Of a stretch of 64,000 nucleotides of DNA, positions 42,703 through 52,401 are shown in pieces. The number at the start of each line of letters is the position of its first letter. Positions within the stretch are counted from its first letter, which is position 1. The stretch comes from Azotimanducus sp963663145. GTDB taxonomy: Bacteria > Pseudomonadota > Gammaproteobacteria > Pseudomonadales > Azotimanducaceae. The DNA lies in contig OY760134.1 of the NCBI GenBank assembly GCA_963663145.1, forward strand, positions 2,790,001-2,854,000. The letters are read 5' to 3'. The notes beneath the pieces are model-generated. The model saw only the letters and a program-made list of their open reading frames with translations, had not been told where the DNA came from and did not search any database. The position numbers and the translations under genes were made by a program.

Positions 42703-43352
42703 TCATTTCCCACGCGCATAAGTTCATCTTCTTCGCGGTGCCGAAGACCGGCACTCAGTCGATTCGCCAGGCCCTTGGACCGCATCTCGCCGAGGACGAC
42801 TGGCAGCAGCACGCGCTCTTTGGTCAGGCGAGGCTTCCGATTCCCGAGCTTGCCGCGCTTGTTCATGGTCATCTGAGCGTTTGCGACGTCGCCCCCTTGC
42901 TGCCCGCCGACGTCTGGAAGAGCTATTTCAAGTTCGCTTTCGTGCGCAATCCCTTCGAGCGGTTCGTGTCCGCCTATGTGTTTCTGTTTCGCAAGACTAT
43001 TTGTGCGGATCATTCTCCGGAACAGGTCGTTGGAGACATGAAGGCTGCGCTTCTTAGGCCAAGATTCCGGCAAAGAGTGCTCGTACAGCCGCAAAGCCGA
43101 TTCTTAGAGGATAGGGAAGGCAAGCTCGCCGTCGATCTCATAGGTAGATATGAGCGACTCGACGCAGACTTTAAGGCGGTCTGTCGGCAACTAAGCATCC
43201 GCGCCACGCTCCCCCGCGCCAATCCAAGCGACCACGCGCACTATTCCGAGTACTACGATGGGGAACTGCGCGAAATGGTCGCCACTTTCTACGCCGAAGA
43301 CCTGCGGAATTTCGGATATGAGTTCTCGCCTGCTGAATCAGCAAGCTCATAA
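42699..43352 (+). CDS. Sulfotransferase family 2-type protein
   Basis: A 217-residue protein. The N-terminal HKFIFFAVPKTGTQSIRQALG is the 5'-phosphosulfate loop; KFAFVRNPFERFVSAYVFL is the 3'-phosphate motif. These are features of carbohydrate sulfotransferases such as the HNK-1/chondroitin 4-O type. The GTG start overlaps the P450 stop by 4 bases. Joint production with a P450 suggests hydroxylation followed by sulfation of one compound, which is an inference. Confidence 0.8.
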   Translation: MIISHAHKFIFFAVPKTGTQSIRQALGPHLAEDDWQQHALFGQARLPIPELAALVHGHLSVCDVAPLLPADVWKSYFKFAFVRNPFERFVSAYVFLFRKTICADHSPEQVVGDMKAALLRPRFRQRVLVQPQSRFLEDREGKLAVDLIGRYERLDADFKAVCRQLSIRATLPRANPSDHAHYSEYYDGELREMVATFYAEDLRNFGYEFSPAESASS

Positions 43353-43465
43353 CCCACCACTTGAGGGCCCGATCAGGTTTGCGGGGTTGCGCCCGTCACC
43401 CCTACCACACCAATGGAATTGCGGTTTCTTCGCAGAAGAATCATGTCTATTTGCGGGACAGCACA

Positions 43466-44473
43466 CTAGCATGTGCCGAGGTCAATCAACTTACGCAGCA
43501 ATGGTTCGGGTATTTTCAACCCCAATTCCCGAGCCCTCGCACGATTGTTGAGTCTGCGTTGCCCTGGGAGACGAACGCCCGGTTCCTCTGCAATGGCATT
43601 GAGCAATTCTTGAATTCGGTCGCGGAAGGTGCCGCCAGACAGCACCGAGGGTTCCATGGCGATGAACAACTGGCCAAGATCCGGTGGCGCGCCCTTGGCG
43701 TTCAGAACCGAATTCGCCTGCCAGCCGAACGCTCCACCGGTCAAGGCCGCGGCTAGGACCTCAACCATCAGCGCAAGTGCACCCCCTTTCGGCCCGCCGA
43801 TCGCGAGCAGAGTGCCTTCAAGAGCCGCCTGTGGATCCTGAGTCGGCCGACCATGCACATTATTTGCCCATCCTTCTGGAATTTCCCGGCCCTCGTTGCG
43901 CGCGTTCACTATTTTTCCTCTCGCGGCAACGGACAGCGCAAGATCAACTACCAAGCTAGGTTGTTCGCGCAACGGTGCCGCAAAAGCAATCGGATTGGTG
44001 CCTGTTCGGGCGTTCGAGCCACCCCAAAAGGCCATCGCTTTGGGCGAGTTGCCGAACAAGAGTGCGACCAAACCCCGATCAGCGAGCCGCTCCACATGCG
44101 CGCCTGCCTGCCCGAAGTGGTGCGAGGAATGAACGGCCGCGGCAGCAATACCGCATTCCTTGACGATTGCAGGCAAGCGATCGACAACCATGTCGATGGC
44201 CGGGTAGGCGAACCCGAAGCCAGCGTTCACGCGGATGACGCCGCTCGCGACCCGTTCGATGCTCGGTGTCGCTCGCCCCTGCGTCTTACCGGAGACAAGT
44301 TGCGCCGCGTAGCTTGCCACCCGGCTCAAGCCATGGCTCTCCTGACCGTCTGCCTCAGCAGCAACCAGCGCACGGGCCGCAGACTGCGCATTTGACTCGT
44401 TCGCCCCAGCGTTCGCAAGTGCCCGTGTGACGAGCTCATGGGCTTCGGCTAAAGACAGTGCGGTGGTCGGCAT
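43466..44473 (-). CDS. comC: ComC-type (R)-sulfolactate/2-hydroxyacid dehydrogenase (Ldh2 family)
   Basis: A 335-residue NAD(P)-dependent dehydrogenase of the malate/L-sulfolactate (Ldh2) family. It shows ADGQESHGLSRV, the histidine region VHSSHHFGQAGAHVERLADRGLVALLFGNSPKAMAFWGG, TGTNPIAFAAP and the C-terminal GGPKGGALALMVEVLAAALTGG. ComC enzymes interconvert sulfopyruvate and (R)-sulfolactate; other members use malate or ureidoglycolate. The start is ATG 44473. The gene faces a TonB receptor across a region that resembles the GntR operator, and slcC and suyAB lie 12 kb away in the same proposed regulon. The sulfolactate role is inferred from that context. Confidence 0.65.
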   Translation of the reverse strand: MPTTALSLAEAHELVTRALANAGANESNAQSAARALVAAEADGQESHGLSRVASYAAQLVSGKTQGRATPSIERVASGVIRVNAGFGFAYPAIDMVVDRLPAIVKECGIAAAAVHSSHHFGQAGAHVERLADRGLVALLFGNSPKAMAFWGGSNARTGTNPIAFAAPLREQPSLVVDLALSVAARGKIVNARNEGREIPEGWANNVHGRPTQDPQAALEGTLLAIGGPKGGALALMVEVLAAALTGGAFGWQANSVLNAKGAPPDLGQLFIAMEPSVLSGGTFRDRIQELLNAIAEEPGVRLPGQRRLNNRARARELGLKIPEPLLRKLIDLGTC

Positions 44474-44929
44474 AAGGGCGGACAAGCCGCCTGCCGGCGA
44501 CCGCAAGTCAGGACACATTCGCGGTGTACCGGCACCAATCGGCACCTGTCTGGTGCGGCGGCCCGAGCGGCAAGTCTGTCGTCGGAACGAAATAGCCAAC
44601 TGAACGTGACATGCCGAAGGCTCGACCGGACCAGCACAGCGACACCTTGAGGTATGGGAAAAACGAATTTCAAACCATTAAACAAGTTCAACTTGTCTTG
44701 TATATTATATGTTATAGTAAATTAGACAATGCGATTTTGGTCCGATTTCCATGAAAGGCCAGTTGTAGGCATGTTTATTCGAGGCAAGGTGGCGGTTGGG
44801 GGACCGGCCTCTCAAGGCAGTTCCCCTTGCACCAACGCGTGTTCGTCTTCTCCTACCAGCAACGGGTTCGGCGTCGGGCTGCAATTGTGACGGCACCTTA
44901 TCAATGGCAAGATATCCCGGAGGTTACAA
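44474..44929. promoter_or_regulatory. Divergent control region between comC and the TonB receptor
   Basis: This 456-base gap has no convincing gene. It holds an AT-rich core in otherwise GC-rich DNA. TTGTCT (44693-44698) and AGACAA (44724-44729) form an inverted pair around TATATTATATGTTATA (44701-44716), which matches 14 of 16 bases of the sequence beside the GntR gene. The TonB gene has a good ribosome site (CGGAGG) about 8 bases before its ATG and a leader of about 200 bases from the proposed operator. Confidence 0.55.
44701..44716. promoter_or_regulatory. Candidate operator shared with the gntR-suyA region
   Basis: TATATTATATGTTATA differs at only two positions from TATATTCTATCTTATA at 56565-56580. 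The second copy sits between the GntR repressor gene and the operon it should control. The surrounding gap here is the only control region for comC and the receptor. A shared GntR-binding site is the simplest reading; an AT-rich promoter coincidence is possible. Confidence 0.5.
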
Positions 44930-47299
44930 ATGAATGCTTATAGATTGAGGCATGTCCAGCATATTGCTGTAGGAACGGCGGCCATGTTGTTGGCGTTTTC
45001 TGGATCGGCGTTCGCGCAATCCCCTCCGCTCGAGGAAATCGTCGTGACCGCGCAAAAGGTCACCCAGACGATTGAGGAAGTGCCCGTCGCGGTGAGCGTA
45101 CTGGGAGAGTCTGAGATTGAAGCTTCCTATTCGCCGAATATCGAAAGCCTGCAATTGCTTGTGCCTTCCTTGAGCTTCCGCAAAGGCACGACCACCAAGA
45201 ACTCAGCGCTCACACTTCGGGGCATTGGCACCATTTCCTTCGCCGGTGGTGCAGAGCCTTCTGTGGCGACAGTCGTGGACGGTGTGGTCATGGCGCGCTC
45301 CGGTCAGGCCTTCTCAGATCTGTATGACATTGAACGCGTAGAAGTGCTCAAAGGGCCGCAGGGCACACTGTTCGGAAAGAACGCTTCAGCCGGCGTGGTG
45401 AACATCATCACCAAACGCCCGTCGGACGAATTCGAGGGCTATGTGCAGACCGACTTCTATGAAGACGACGAGTATCGTGTCCGCGCCAGAGTATCCGGCG
45501 AGCTCAGTGATGGCGCACGGGCGAGCATCACGGCCTTTCGCTCCGCATTTGGTGGCCATATCACCAATGTATTCAATAACCGCGATGTCAATGGATATGA
45601 GAAATGGGGCTTACGAGCGCAGTTCGATCTCGACATCAGTGACAGCGTCACAGCCCTCTTTACCTTCGAGCACAACGAGTCAGACGACGATTGCTGTGCA
45701 GACTTAGAAGTGCTCCCATCGGGTCGAAATCCCGCGTCGGCCGCAGCACCCAATTCCAACGGCATAGTCAACGGCAATGCGGATCTTGATCTCGATCAAC
45801 GTCTTGTTGACCACGACTTCGAGACGCGCATGCTTGATGAGACCGATGCCGTTTCCGCAGAGTTCAACTGGGATCTCGACAGCGGCCACTCGGTAACCTC
45901 GATCACCGGCTACCGCGAGTGGACGAATACTGAATACCGGGAAGGAGACTTCACCTCCATCGGCGGCAAGTCCACGACACCGGTGTTCGCGGTGCCCTTC
46001 CAATTGCACGATGACGGGACCATCGCATGGACACAGTTCAGCCAAGAGGTCCGCTTGGCCTCCCCGCAGGGCGACCGGCTCGAATATATCGCTGGAGTCT
46101 ACTTCTATGAGTCGGAGCAGGAAGCAGACTTCACCCGCAACGCGAGCTGTCAAAACAACGGTGGGCAGGTTGCTGACATCCTAGCGGCCAATCGCGGCTT
46201 GACCTGCGGTGCCAACGACATAGTGTCCGCCACTGGCTACCGGGATGTCACCTTCACCAACATGGCGGCCTTTGGCCAGGCAACCTATGAGGTGATGCCA
46301 AATCTACGTCTGCTGTTTGGCGCGCGCGTATCTGACGACGAAATTGAATTCACTCACACCAGGGTGAACAATGATGCCTACGGTCGTCAAGGTGTCGGCG
46401 TCCGCCCAAGACTGCCCAACGGACAGTTTTCGGAGGCATCTGGCGGCTACGATAACGTCTTTCAGAACAGTTCCAGCAACACCAACCTGAGTGTGAAGGT
46501 CGGGGCATCCTATGACCTCGGCGACTACGGAACGGCCTACGTCAACTATACGCAAGGCTACAAGGGGCCAGGCTTCAACACCTTCTATAACATGGGCTTC
46601 AAAGATGCCTTGCCAATTGATGAGGAAACCTCCGATGCCTATGAAGTTGGGTGGAAATATGTCACTGCCAACCTGCTTATCACTGCGGCGGCTTATTCGG
46701 CGACGATTGACGGCTTCCAAGCCAATAACTTCGACAATTCGACAGGGGTCACCATCACGCGCTTGACCAACGCGGGTTCCGTGCAGACGCAGGGCTTGGA
46801 ATTTGACTTCATCTGGACACCCATGGAAAACCTCAACATTACAGGGGCTTTCGCGCTGAACGAAGCTGAAATTGATGAATTCAAATGTCCGATCGATCCC
46901 ACTACCGGGATGCCTCCGGCAAACTGTTCAACGAGGTCGGGACTTGATCTTCTCTTCTCGCCTGACTTCAACTATACCTTGGGCGGCGACTACACTCTGT
47001 CCATAAGCCAAGAGATGGACTTCAACGTCCGCCTCACCTGGGCACGGGTCGATGATCAGAATTCCCTGCTGCCGGGAAACAACGGCACCTTCAGCCCAAA
47101 CAGCCACCTGCCTGGGTACGACAAGCTTGATATGGTGCTGTCACTGCTGCCGAAGGATGGTAGGTACTCCGCAGCCTTGGTCATGAAGAATCTGCTTGAT
47201 GAGAGCTTCGTCACCACCTACTCCGGCGATGGTTTCCGTTATCAGATTCCGCGCGATGCGGAGCGCGTTCTTGGGCTGAGCCTCAAGGCGAGCTTCTAG
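44930..47299 (+). CDS. TonB-dependent receptor of the sulfosugar regulon
   Basis: A 789-residue outer-membrane receptor. The signal peptide ends at SGSAFAQS; LEEIVVTAQKVTQTIEEVPVAVSVL is the plug N-terminus, followed by SALTLRGIG, ATVVDGVVMARS and VEVLKGPQGTLFGKNASAGVVNIITKRP. The barrel ends in a normal C-terminus (RVLGLSLKASF). This receptor type is common in organisms that import glycans and lipids. It is convergent with the TRAP genes (9 bases between), and its promoter carries the proposed GntR operator, so it probably admits a sulfoquinovosyl compound. The substrate is inferred. Confidence 0.88.
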   Translation: MNAYRLRHVQHIAVGTAAMLLAFSGSAFAQSPPLEEIVVTAQKVTQTIEEVPVAVSVLGESEIEASYSPNIESLQLLVPSLSFRKGTTTKNSALTLRGIGTISFAGGAEPSVATVVDGVVMARSGQAFSDLYDIERVEVLKGPQGTLFGKNASAGVVNIITKRPSDEFEGYVQTDFYEDDEYRVRARVSGELSDGARASITAFRSAFGGHITNVFNNRDVNGYEKWGLRAQFDLDISDSVTALFTFEHNESDDDCCADLEVLPSGRNPASAAAPNSNGIVNGNADLDLDQRLVDHDFETRMLDETDAVSAEFNWDLDSGHSVTSITGYREWTNTEYREGDFTSIGGKSTTPVFAVPFQLHDDGTIAWTQFSQEVRLASPQGDRLEYIAGVYFYESEQEADFTRNASCQNNGGQVADILAANRGLTCGANDIVSATGYRDVTFTNMAAFGQATYEVMPNLRLLFGARVSDDEIEFTHTRVNNDAYGRQGVGVRPRLPNGQFSEASGGYDNVFQNSSSNTNLSVKVGASYDLGDYGTAYVNYTQGYKGPGFNTFYNMGFKDALPIDEETSDAYEVGWKYVTANLLITAAAYSATIDGFQANNFDNSTGVTITRLTNAGSVQTQGLEFDFIWTPMENLNITGAFALNEAEIDEFKCPIDPTTGMPPANCSTRSGLDLLFSPDFNYTLGGDYTLSISQEMDFNVRLTWARVDDQNSLLPGNNGTFSPNSHLPGYDKLDMVLSLLPKDGRYSAALVMKNLLDESFVTTYSGDGFRYQIPRDAERVLGLSLKASF

Positions 47300-47308
47300 T
47301 CCGCTGCG

Positions 47309-48370
47309 TCACCGATTCGCGGTATCGAATTCAGAGCGCATCTGGCGCCTGCAGGCATCGACCGCAGCATCCAGTCGCTCCAGCCACTCGGTCCCGTAGA
47401 CTTCCCGGAACCAGTCTCGCATGCCCTCGGTCGCTTCTCGAAAGGCCAGCTTTTCTTCATCGGTCAAGGAGTACACCGTTCCACCAGCCTCCTTGAACAC
47501 CTCGTAGGCTTCGATCTGGCGACGCATGGGCAAGGCCCGTGTCACTGTTTTCAAGTGTTGGAAGGCGTCATAGACAATGCGTCGATGCTGCATGTCCAGT
47601 TCTTGCCATTTAACATCTGAGAACCACCAGAGCGCACCCATATAGGCATGCTCGTCCAATGAAAGGAACTTGATGTGCTCATGCAGTTTCATGCCTACGA
47701 TGTCTTGGATGCCATTCTTTGTGCCCTCCACGACACCCGTGGCGAGCGCGGTGTACAACTCCGACCAAGCGATGGGCGTGGGGTTGCCGTCCAACCTCCG
47801 CATAAGCTCCTGCTGAACGGCGGCAGAGGTGGTGCGAATCTTCACCCCTTGGACATCCTCCGGCACACGAATGGGTGTGCTGGTGGTGGCAAAATTGCGC
47901 CAACCACCGGTGTTGGATACGGTCATAAGCCGTATGCCCAGCCCTTCGGCCAGCACAGCGTCGCGAAGCTGATCCACGATTGGACCATCGAACACGCATT
48001 CCGCAATTCGATCATTTCCGAAGCTATAGGGCAGATCCAGCACTTGAGCCGGACCATACACATTGCCTAGGCCACCAATAGTGGTCATGAACACTTCCAA
48101 GGCCCCGGTTTGCAAGGCTTCAATGCACTCGCGCTCATTCGAGCAAAACTGACCGGAAGGAAACACACTCACTCGGACGCGCCCATTGGTCCGGCTCTCT
48201 ACGTAGTTCTTGAATACCAGCACACCGTCATAGTCTTCGTCCTCGGGCGAACCAAGGAATGAAACTTTTAGTATCAATTCATCGCTCCGCACCATTGTCG
48301 AGGCACCGCCCACAAGGCAGGCGAGTGTGATGAGGCAGAATACAATGATCAAAATGCGTTCTCTCAACAT
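47309..48370 (-). CDS. dctP: TRAP transporter solute-binding protein DctP
   Basis: A 353-residue periplasmic binding protein. An N-terminal hydrophobic segment (ILIIVFCLITLACLVGGAS) serves for export. The body has the DctP fold: LKVSFLGSPEDEDYDGVLVFKNYVESRTNGRVRVSVFPSGQFCSNERECIEALQTGALEV and a later ARG-bearing stretch GVKIRTTSAAVQQELMRRLDGNPTPIAWSELYTALATGVVEGTKNG. The binding arginine in VKIRTT would contact an acidic group such as carboxylate or sulfonate. It is the last gene of the leftward operon. Confidence 0.9.
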   Translation of the reverse strand: MLRERILIIVFCLITLACLVGGASTMVRSDELILKVSFLGSPEDEDYDGVLVFKNYVESRTNGRVRVSVFPSGQFCSNERECIEALQTGALEVFMTTIGGLGNVYGPAQVLDLPYSFGNDRIAECVFDGPIVDQLRDAVLAEGLGIRLMTVSNTGGWRNFATTSTPIRVPEDVQGVKIRTTSAAVQQELMRRLDGNPTPIAWSELYTALATGVVEGTKNGIQDIVGMKLHEHIKFLSLDEHAYMGALWWFSDVKWQELDMQHRRIVYDAFQHLKTVTRALPMRRQIEAYEVFKEAGGTVYSLTDEEKLAFREATEGMRDWFREVYGTEWLERLDAAVDACRRQMRSEFDTANR

Positions 48371-48401
48371 GGGTTGCTCCTTGACACGCGACCAATCGAC
48401 A

Positions 48402-49688
48402 TCAGGCCAGCCCCAGTAACCGTGGCAAGGTGAGCGATATCGCGGGCACGTAGGTGATCAGAAAAATCACCGCGACTTCGACAGCCAAAAATGGCAGCAT
48501 CTCCCAAGCGATCGATTCAACCTCCTCGTTCGAGACAGATGCGGCAACAAACAACACGAGTCCCATGGGCGGCGTAGCCAGCCCAACCGTCACGTTGACG
48601 CACATGATGACCGCAAAGTGAAGCGGGTCCACACCCAAGCCGACAAACAGCGGACCCAGCACCGGACCGAGGATCAGTATCGCCGGTCCCGCGTCAAGGA
48701 ACATGCCGACGACAAACAGGAATAGATTGGCGAGAAACAAGAGTATCAGGACGTTGTTCGATACATTGCCCAGACCTTCGCCGATGATGTTGGCCATTCC
48801 GGACACGGTGATAATCCAAGCGAAGGACACGGCGGCACCCACCAACATCAGAATCAGCCCGGACTGGGTGACCGCATCCCTGAGCACACGGGGCAAATCG
48901 GAAATTGCCAGGGTCTTTGTGATGAACAGTGAGACTACGAGCGTATAGCCGACGGCAACGGCCGCGGCTTCGGTCGGAGTGAATGCGCCCGAAAGAATGC
49001 CCCCGAGGAGAATGACCGGCGTCATGAGCGGAAAGAAGCTCTCCTTGAGCGCCCTGCCCCGTTCCCCCCATGTGGCTTTTTTCGCCGCGACAGCAAAGTT
49101 GCGTCGTTTGGCAAGCAGCTTGGTCATGGTCATGAGTCCGACACCAACCATGATCCCGGGAATCAGCCCGGCGGCGAACAGACCGCCCACCGACACGTTC
49201 ATGATGAACGCATAGATGATCATAATCCCAGATGGTGGAATGATCGGACCAATAACCGAGGATGCGGCGGTGATTGCGGCGGCGAAGCGACGCGAATATC
49301 CGTTCTGCTCCATCGCTGGAATGAGCATCTTCCCAAGGGCGGAGGTGTCCGCCACCGCAGACCCCGAGAGGCCGGCAAACAGAATCGACGAGAGAATATT
49401 CATCTGCGCAAGTCCACCACGGACATGGCCGATCAGGGTCTGGCTGAATCCGATGATCGCCCGTGTGATGCCGCCTGAGTTCATCAACTCACCGGCGAGG
49501 ATGAAAAACGGCACGGCCATGAGCGGGAAGGAGTCCATGCCGTTATAGAGGCGGGACAGAATCGCCGAAAAGAACTGGCTCTGCCCATCGATCGCCAAGC
49601 TAAGCCCCGGCCCAATCAACAAGGCAAATACCACTGGTGCCCCCGCAGCCATCAGGAAAATGAATATCCAGATATAGGTCAGGGACAT
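48402..49688 (-). CDS. dctM: TRAP transporter large permease DctM
   Basis: About 428 residues, a 12-helix permease. Markers are FFILAGELMNSGGITRAIIGF, GSAVADTSALGKMLIPAMEQNGYSRRFAAAITAASSVIGPIIPPSG and ILGPVLGPLFVGLGVDPLHFAVIMCVNVTVGLATPPMG. It uses a sodium gradient to drive uptake. The frame is open to ATG 49739, which would overlap dctQ by 41 bases; ATG 49688, 10 bases after the dctQ stop, gives the usual N-terminus (SLTYIWIFIFLMAAG). Confidence 0.92.
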   Translation of the reverse strand: MSLTYIWIFIFLMAAGAPVVFALLIGPGLSLAIDGQSQFFSAILSRLYNGMDSFPLMAVPFFILAGELMNSGGITRAIIGFSQTLIGHVRGGLAQMNILSSILFAGLSGSAVADTSALGKMLIPAMEQNGYSRRFAAAITAASSVIGPIIPPSGIMIIYAFIMNVSVGGLFAAGLIPGIMVGVGLMTMTKLLAKRRNFAVAAKKATWGERGRALKESFFPLMTPVILLGGILSGAFTPTEAAAVAVGYTLVVSLFITKTLAISDLPRVLRDAVTQSGLILMLVGAAVSFAWIITVSGMANIIGEGLGNVSNNVLILLFLANLFLFVVGMFLDAGPAILILGPVLGPLFVGLGVDPLHFAVIMCVNVTVGLATPPMGLVLFVAASVSNEEVESIAWEMLPFLAVEVAVIFLITYVPAISLTLPRLLGLA

Positions 49689-49698
49689 CAGCGGCGCA

Positions 49699-50265
49699 CT
49701 AGCTATCAACCATTCCAGCGTCCGAGGCTGGTAATTCATCCCTATTGGAAAACTGCAGAAGATCCTTCAGCAACAATTCCACAGCGACAAGAAGGGTCGC
49801 TCCGAGCGCGAAAGGCACTACGGAGTAGAACCAGCCCATGCGCACCGGCAGCGTGGCTGCGGAAATCTCAAAGCCTCTGGCACAAAAAGCGATACTCTCT
49901 TGGAAAAGCACCAGCAGAATCCAGACTACCAGCAAGTGGATGAGAATCCGCAGCAGGGATCGGATCAGATTTGGAAGCACGGTCACAAACAAAGCGATCG
50001 ACACGTTGGCACCTTGTCGATAGGCCCAAGGCGCGATTAAAAAGGCTGTCCAGACCATCAGTATCTTGGCAAGCTCCTCACTCCAGACGAGAGAGTCGTT
50101 GAACACATAGCGCAGTAGCACTTGGACCAAGACAATGACGGTCATGGCAACCAGCAGCAGGGTGCAGAATCCACGCAAAAGGCTGCCGAGGCGCAGATTT
50201 AGAATTGCCAACAGATCGACGATACGCTCGAAAACTCCTTTCACCTTGCTTCCCACAGGTTTCAC
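49699..50265 (-). CDS. dctQ: TRAP transporter small permease DctQ
   Basis: A 188-residue protein with four hydrophobic segments. LLLVAMTVIVLVQVLLRYVFNDSLVWSEELAKILMVWTAFLIAPWAYRQGANVSI is the DctQ signature (RYVF, WSEELA, G..V...). It forms the membrane complex with DctM. The GTG at 50265 is used; GTG 50244 is possible. It begins 49 bases after the GH31 gene. Confidence 0.9.
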   Translation of the reverse strand: MKPVGSKVKGVFERIVDLLAILNLRLGSLLRGFCTLLLVAMTVIVLVQVLLRYVFNDSLVWSEELAKILMVWTAFLIAPWAYRQGANVSIALFVTVLPNLIRSLLRILIHLLVVWILLVLFQESIAFCARGFEISAATLPVRMGWFYSVVPFALGATLLVAVELLLKDLLQFSNRDELPASDAGMVDS

Positions 50266-50314
50266 AGAGCCCGGGCTGAACCCTTACACCAAGTTGAATC
50301 TTGAAGAAGAATAC

Positions 50315-52399
50315 CTAACTCCCTTGCCAATAGGTCTCGATCTTGATCTGTCCACCAAGCGCATCCGTGTGCTCGACGGTGGGGCCAATCGGAATTCTCG
50401 CGCCTTCGCGTACGAATACCGCTGTTTCCTCGCTGCCGAGCCTGAGTTTAAGAACCCTGCCTCCGTCGAATCGCTGTTTTGTGTCAAACCGGTGCCACCG
50501 ACCTTGTGGGAGATAGCATTCGACCTCGTCATCGGCGTTCAGGCAGGGCGCGACAAGAATGTCATCGCCAAACATGAATTGGTCATCGAAGGCCCAAGCC
50601 GGCCTTTCATCGGGGAAGGCGAGCGCCATGGCGCGCTGCACCGGCAAGCCTATCTGCGCCGCCTGCTGCATGGTGTAGTGCAGATAGGGAATCAAGCGAT
50701 AGCGGAATTTCAATGCCCGCTTAGCGGCACGTTCGGCATCCGCATCATAGCTCCATGGCTCGCGCGGCCCTATGCCGTGCAGACGCATATGTGAGGAATA
50801 GACACCCGCCTGAATCCAGCGTTTGAAGAGTTTAGAATCCCGTTGATCGCCGTAGTAGCCCCCGATGTCGGTTGCGTAGTAGGGTGCCCCGGTCATACCC
50901 CAAGACAGTCCGCCGCGAAAATTCGCCGCCATGCCTTCCCAGTCTGACTGCGGATCGCCGCCCCACACGCCGGGATAGCGCTGCTGGGAAGTCCAAGCTG
51001 ATCGGCTGAACAGGAAGGCACCGTTGGGCGCGTACTTTTCTGCTGCCTCAAAGACGCATCGGTTATAGAGCAGCGCATAAACATTGTGAAGTGCGAGACC
51101 TCGCTCACCGTTGTGCGCCAGCATCTCGTCCTGCACCTGCTCGCCAAAGTCGGGCTTCATCATGTCGATTCCCAGCTCGAAAAGCGCTTGGTGGCTATCG
51201 CGCCAAAAGGCATAGGCCTCGGGATGCGTGAAGTCCACCAAACCGGATTCGGGCAGGGGTGTGAGAACCTCATTGAATGGTTCGCTATCCCACCTGTAAC
51301 GGTATGATCGTCTCGCCGTCGAGGCCGATTGTGAGTCCTTCAACAGCCATCCCTTGCTCGACATCCGCTCATAAAGGTCATTCTTCACCGAGACCAGCGG
51401 GTACTCCCAAGCGCAGATCTTGAAGTGCAGTGCCTTCACTTGCTCAAGAATCGCCTTCGGATCCGCATAGCGCGACTTGTCAAATTCGAAAGCGAAACGG
51501 GTTTCCGTGTCCAACCAAGCACGTCCGTCGAGGCTGATCACGTCGCAGGGCACGCCGCGCTTGCGAACTTCCCTCGCGGTGGCGACAAACTCTTCGGCAC
51601 TCTCATAGTAGGCGCGCGAAAGGATGGTGCCGAGGGTCCAGACGGGTGGAACCGGAGCACGTCCGGTAAGCCCGGTGAACTGCTGAATGATCTCCTGTCC
51701 ATTGGCACCGGCAAATAGCCACACATCCAAGCAGGCATCATCCACGAACAGCACGTAGGATCGTTGCGACCAAGGGCCGAATCCGACACCGTGGTTGACT
51801 GGCGCGGGGCTATGAACGAACACTCCCCAGCCGCGCGGGCTCCATGCGAAGGGAATGTTTTTGTAGGATCGCTCCGCATTCACCCCAAGGGCATCGCGAT
51901 TGTACGAAAACACCAATTGACCGCGTCGATTCAAGGGTCCCCATTTTTCGCCAAGGCCATAGATCGGCTCACCCGATGTGAGGTCCAGCGACATCAGCCA
52001 GCCGCCATCAACCTGGGCAAATGGAGGCAGACGAAAGCGACGCACGAAGTGGCCATCGGTGGCGGTGCGCTGGACAAGGCGGTGTGCCTTGCGCAATTCG
52101 AACGAGAGTGGCTGGTGCTCTAGGGTGAGCTTGAGGTCGCCACCGGTAATGGTCGTAACGCCGCTGGAAGTGGCAGTCTCGATGACACGGTTCCTCGGCT
52201 CGCAAGCGAGCATGCCGTAGTCATTGTCCCGGTCAGGTCCCAGGCGCAGCCGAGCACCGAAGTCAAACAGAGATACCCGCAGATTGCCGACTTCCGTCGC
52301 CACGACAGCTTCGCTGTCCGTCACTTTGCGCACCCGGCCATAGCCCTTGATCTGCGCCAAGCGGCCCCACTGCGGTGCGCTGAGATCGAGACCGCGCAT
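50315..52399 (-). CDS. GH31 family alpha-glycosidase
   Basis: A 694-residue glycoside hydrolase. The family is clear: PIYGLGEKWGPLNRRGQ near residue 150, the catalytic nucleophile Asp in GIDMMKPDFGEQ and the acid/base Asp in GVWGGDPQSDWEGMAANFRGGLSWGMTG, followed by YATDIGGYYGDQ. No signal peptide is visible, so it acts in the cytoplasm. In this regulon it probably removes glycerol or another aglycone from an alpha-sulfoquinovoside. The sequence resembles YicI-type xylosidases more than the sulfoquinovosidase YihQ, so the specificity is inferred from context. Stop and start with the isomerase gene are separated by 2 bases. Confidence 0.85.
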   Translation of the reverse strand: MRGLDLSAPQWGRLAQIKGYGRVRKVTDSEAVVATEVGNLRVSLFDFGARLRLGPDRDNDYGMLACEPRNRVIETATSSGVTTITGGDLKLTLEHQPLSFELRKAHRLVQRTATDGHFVRRFRLPPFAQVDGGWLMSLDLTSGEPIYGLGEKWGPLNRRGQLVFSYNRDALGVNAERSYKNIPFAWSPRGWGVFVHSPAPVNHGVGFGPWSQRSYVLFVDDACLDVWLFAGANGQEIIQQFTGLTGRAPVPPVWTLGTILSRAYYESAEEFVATAREVRKRGVPCDVISLDGRAWLDTETRFAFEFDKSRYADPKAILEQVKALHFKICAWEYPLVSVKNDLYERMSSKGWLLKDSQSASTARRSYRYRWDSEPFNEVLTPLPESGLVDFTHPEAYAFWRDSHQALFELGIDMMKPDFGEQVQDEMLAHNGERGLALHNVYALLYNRCVFEAAEKYAPNGAFLFSRSAWTSQQRYPGVWGGDPQSDWEGMAANFRGGLSWGMTGAPYYATDIGGYYGDQRDSKLFKRWIQAGVYSSHMRLHGIGPREPWSYDADAERAAKRALKFRYRLIPYLHYTMQQAAQIGLPVQRAMALAFPDERPAWAFDDQFMFGDDILVAPCLNADDEVECYLPQGRWHRFDTKQRFDGGRVLKLRLGSEETAVFVREGARIPIGPTVEHTDALGGQIKIETYWQGS

Positions 52400-52401
52400 G
52401 T

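Noticed and set aside
44771..44890. Short ORF of 39 codons in the gap before the TonB receptor gene
   Set aside because: No ribosome binding site and no recognisable protein character; the gap is better explained as a control region.
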